Below are positions 6,799 through 7,867 of a DNA stretch of 7,867 nucleotides, piece after piece. The stretch's first letter is position 1; each line of letters opens with the position of its first letter. The notes under the pieces are model-generated. The model did no database searches. It saw only the letters and a program-made list of their open reading frames with translations, and had not been told where the DNA came from. The position numbers were made by a program, and so were the translations under genes. The stretch comes from DASXPG01 sp036493755 (lineage in GTDB: Bacteria > Gemmatimonadota > Gemmatimonadetes > Gemmatimonadales > JACORV01): NCBI GenBank assembly GCA_036493755.1, contig DASXPG010000002.1, positions 1 to 7,867 on the forward strand, given 5' to 3'.

Positions 6799-7867
6799 CC
6801 GATATGTTGATCCGCTCCGAGCGCCACAGCGTCATCGGAACCGAGAATCCCTTCGAAGCGATGATGTCGCGCTTCGACCACGCCGCGCGGCTGCTGAGCC
6901 TCGACGAGGGGCTCTACAAGGTGCTGCGGGCGCCTGAGAAGCAGATCATGGTGTCGATCCCGATTCACCTCGACAACGGCAAGGTCGAGGTGTTCACCGG
7001 TTATCGCGTGCTCTACAACACCTCGCGCGGCCCGGGGAAGGGCGGCATTCGATTCGACCTGGCAGTCACCCTCGAAGAAGTGACCGCACTGGCGGCGTGG
7101 ATGACCTGGAAGTGCGCCGTGGTCAACATCCCCTTCGGCGGCGCCAAAGGCGGCGTCATCTGCGATCCGAACAAATTGTCGGTCGGCGAGCTGGAGCGGC
7201 TCACCCGCCGCTACACCTCGGGGATCATCAACACGCTGGGCCCCGATTCGGACGTGCCGGCGCCGGACGTCAACACCAATGAGCGCGTCATGGCGTGGAT
7301 CATGGACACCTATTCCATGCATCACCGCCACACCGTCACCTCGGTCGTGACCGGCAAGCCGGTCGAAATGGGCGGCTCGCTGGGACGGCGTGAGGCCACC
7401 GGCCGCGGCTGCATGGTGTCGACGCGGGAGGCACTGGCGCACCTCGGCATGAACCCCAAGGGCGCCCGCATTGCGGTGCAGGGTTTCGGGAACGTCGGGT
7501 CGGTTTCCGCCGACCTGCTTCAGAAGGCGGGCTTCACGATCGTGTCGGTGAGCGACGTGAAAGGGGGCATCTATAACGCGAAAGGGCTCGACATCCAGGA
7601 TGTGCTCGCCTGGCGGACCAAGAATCGCTACCTCGAGGGTTATAGCAAGGCCGAGCCGATCAGCAACGAGCAGCTGCTGGGCCTCGACTGCGATGTTCTC
7701 CTTCCCGCCGCGCTCGAGAACGTCATCACCGCCAAGAATGCCGATTCCATCAAGGCCAAGGTGATCATCGAAGGCGCCAACGGCCCCACTTCGGCGCTGG
7801 CCGATCCGATCCTCGACAAGAAGGGGATCTTCGTAGTGCCGGACATTCTTGCCAACGCCGGCGGCGT
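6795..7867 (+). CDS. Glutamate dehydrogenase (Glu/Leu/Phe/Val family, GudB/RocG type), 3' end outside window
   Basis: The frame is open from ATG 6795 to the window end, giving 357 residues, so about 60-70 of a usual 415-425 are missing. The enzyme interconverts glutamate and 2-oxoglutarate plus ammonium with NAD(P). Residues aligned with the Clostridium symbiosum enzyme keep exact spacing: K82 in GPGKGGIRF (K89), K106 in WKCAVV (K113), K118 in PFGGAKGG (K125) and D158 in DVPAPDVNT (D165). K82 argues for glutamate, because leucine dehydrogenases have a non-polar residue there. GSLGRREATGRG is at 194-205, and the coenzyme Rossmann motif GFGNVGS at 230-236, with D254 close to the end of the second strand. 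Overall the wording resembles Bacillus GudB/RocG. ATGA overlaps the lpxK stop, and a GAGAGAG stretch at 6786-6792 may be a weak, close ribosome site. The link to a lipid A operon is unusual. Confidence 0.93.
   Translation, partial: MTDMLIRSERHSVIGTENPFEAMMSRFDHAARLLSLDEGLYKVLRAPEKQIMVSIPIHLDNGKVEVFTGYRVLYNTSRGPGKGGIRFDLAVTLEEVTALAAWMTWKCAVVNIPFGGAKGGVICDPNKLSVGELERLTRRYTSGIINTLGPDSDVPAPDVNTNERVMAWIMDTYSMHHRHTVTSVVTGKPVEMGGSLGRREATGRGCMVSTREALAHLGMNPKGARIAVQGFGNVGSVSADLLQKAGFTIVSVSDVKGGIYNAKGLDIQDVLAWRTKNRYLEGYSKAEPISNEQLLGLDCDVLLPAALENVITAKNADSIKAKVIIEGANGPTSALADPILDKKGIFVVPDILANAGG

Overview
This window is a contiguous piece of a lipid A (Raetz pathway) operon from a GC-rich, Gram-negative (diderm) bacterium. 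All genes lie on the + strand, the third codon position is strongly G/C, and there is no real intergenic space. The LpxC-FabZ fusion, the Skp-lpxD-lpxC/fabZ-lpxA gene order and an oxidoreductase between lpxA and lpxB, together with the high GC content, make me favour Gemmatimonadota or a related lineage. Bacteroidota share the LpxC-FabZ fusion but are usually AT-richer. This assignment is inference from memory; no database search was run.

Layout: (1) 1-504, the C-terminal part of an OmpH/Skp periplasmic chaperone with a Pro/Ala-rich tail; (2) 530-1567, lpxD; (3) 1545-2846, a bifunctional lpxC-fabZ fusion overlapping lpxD by 23 bases; (4) 2848-3618, lpxA; (5) 3615-4619, a Gfo/Idh/MocA-family oxidoreductase of unassigned function; (6) 4616-5728, lpxB; (7) 5725-6798, lpxK; (8) 6795-7867, a glutamate dehydrogenase of the GudB/RocG type, cut by the window end. 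Genes 4 to 8 are joined by four-base start/stop overlaps (GTGA three times, then ATGA), so the run is probably translated as one coupled unit.

How the genes work together: LpxA adds a 3-hydroxyacyl chain to UDP-GlcNAc, the LpxC half of the fusion deacetylates the product, LpxD adds the second 3-hydroxyacyl chain, LpxB condenses the disaccharide and LpxK phosphorylates it at the 4' position. The FabZ half uses the same 3-hydroxyacyl-ACP pool for fatty acid elongation. The UDP-2,3-diacylglucosamine hydrolase step (LpxH, LpxI or LpxG) is not encoded here. Skp escorts outer-membrane proteins, so the operon joins the lipid and protein sides of outer-membrane assembly. The two genes that do not belong to the textbook pathway are the oxidoreductase, whose position recalls gnnA, and the glutamate dehydrogenase.

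I saw no mobile element, CRISPR array, tRNA, rRNA, convincing promoter or terminator. The longest non-coding stretch is the 25 bases between ompH and lpxD. This is mostly a conserved housekeeping region; the points worth a second look are the lone gnnA-like gene, the dehydrogenase attached to the operon end, and unusual residues in LpxA and LpxK.
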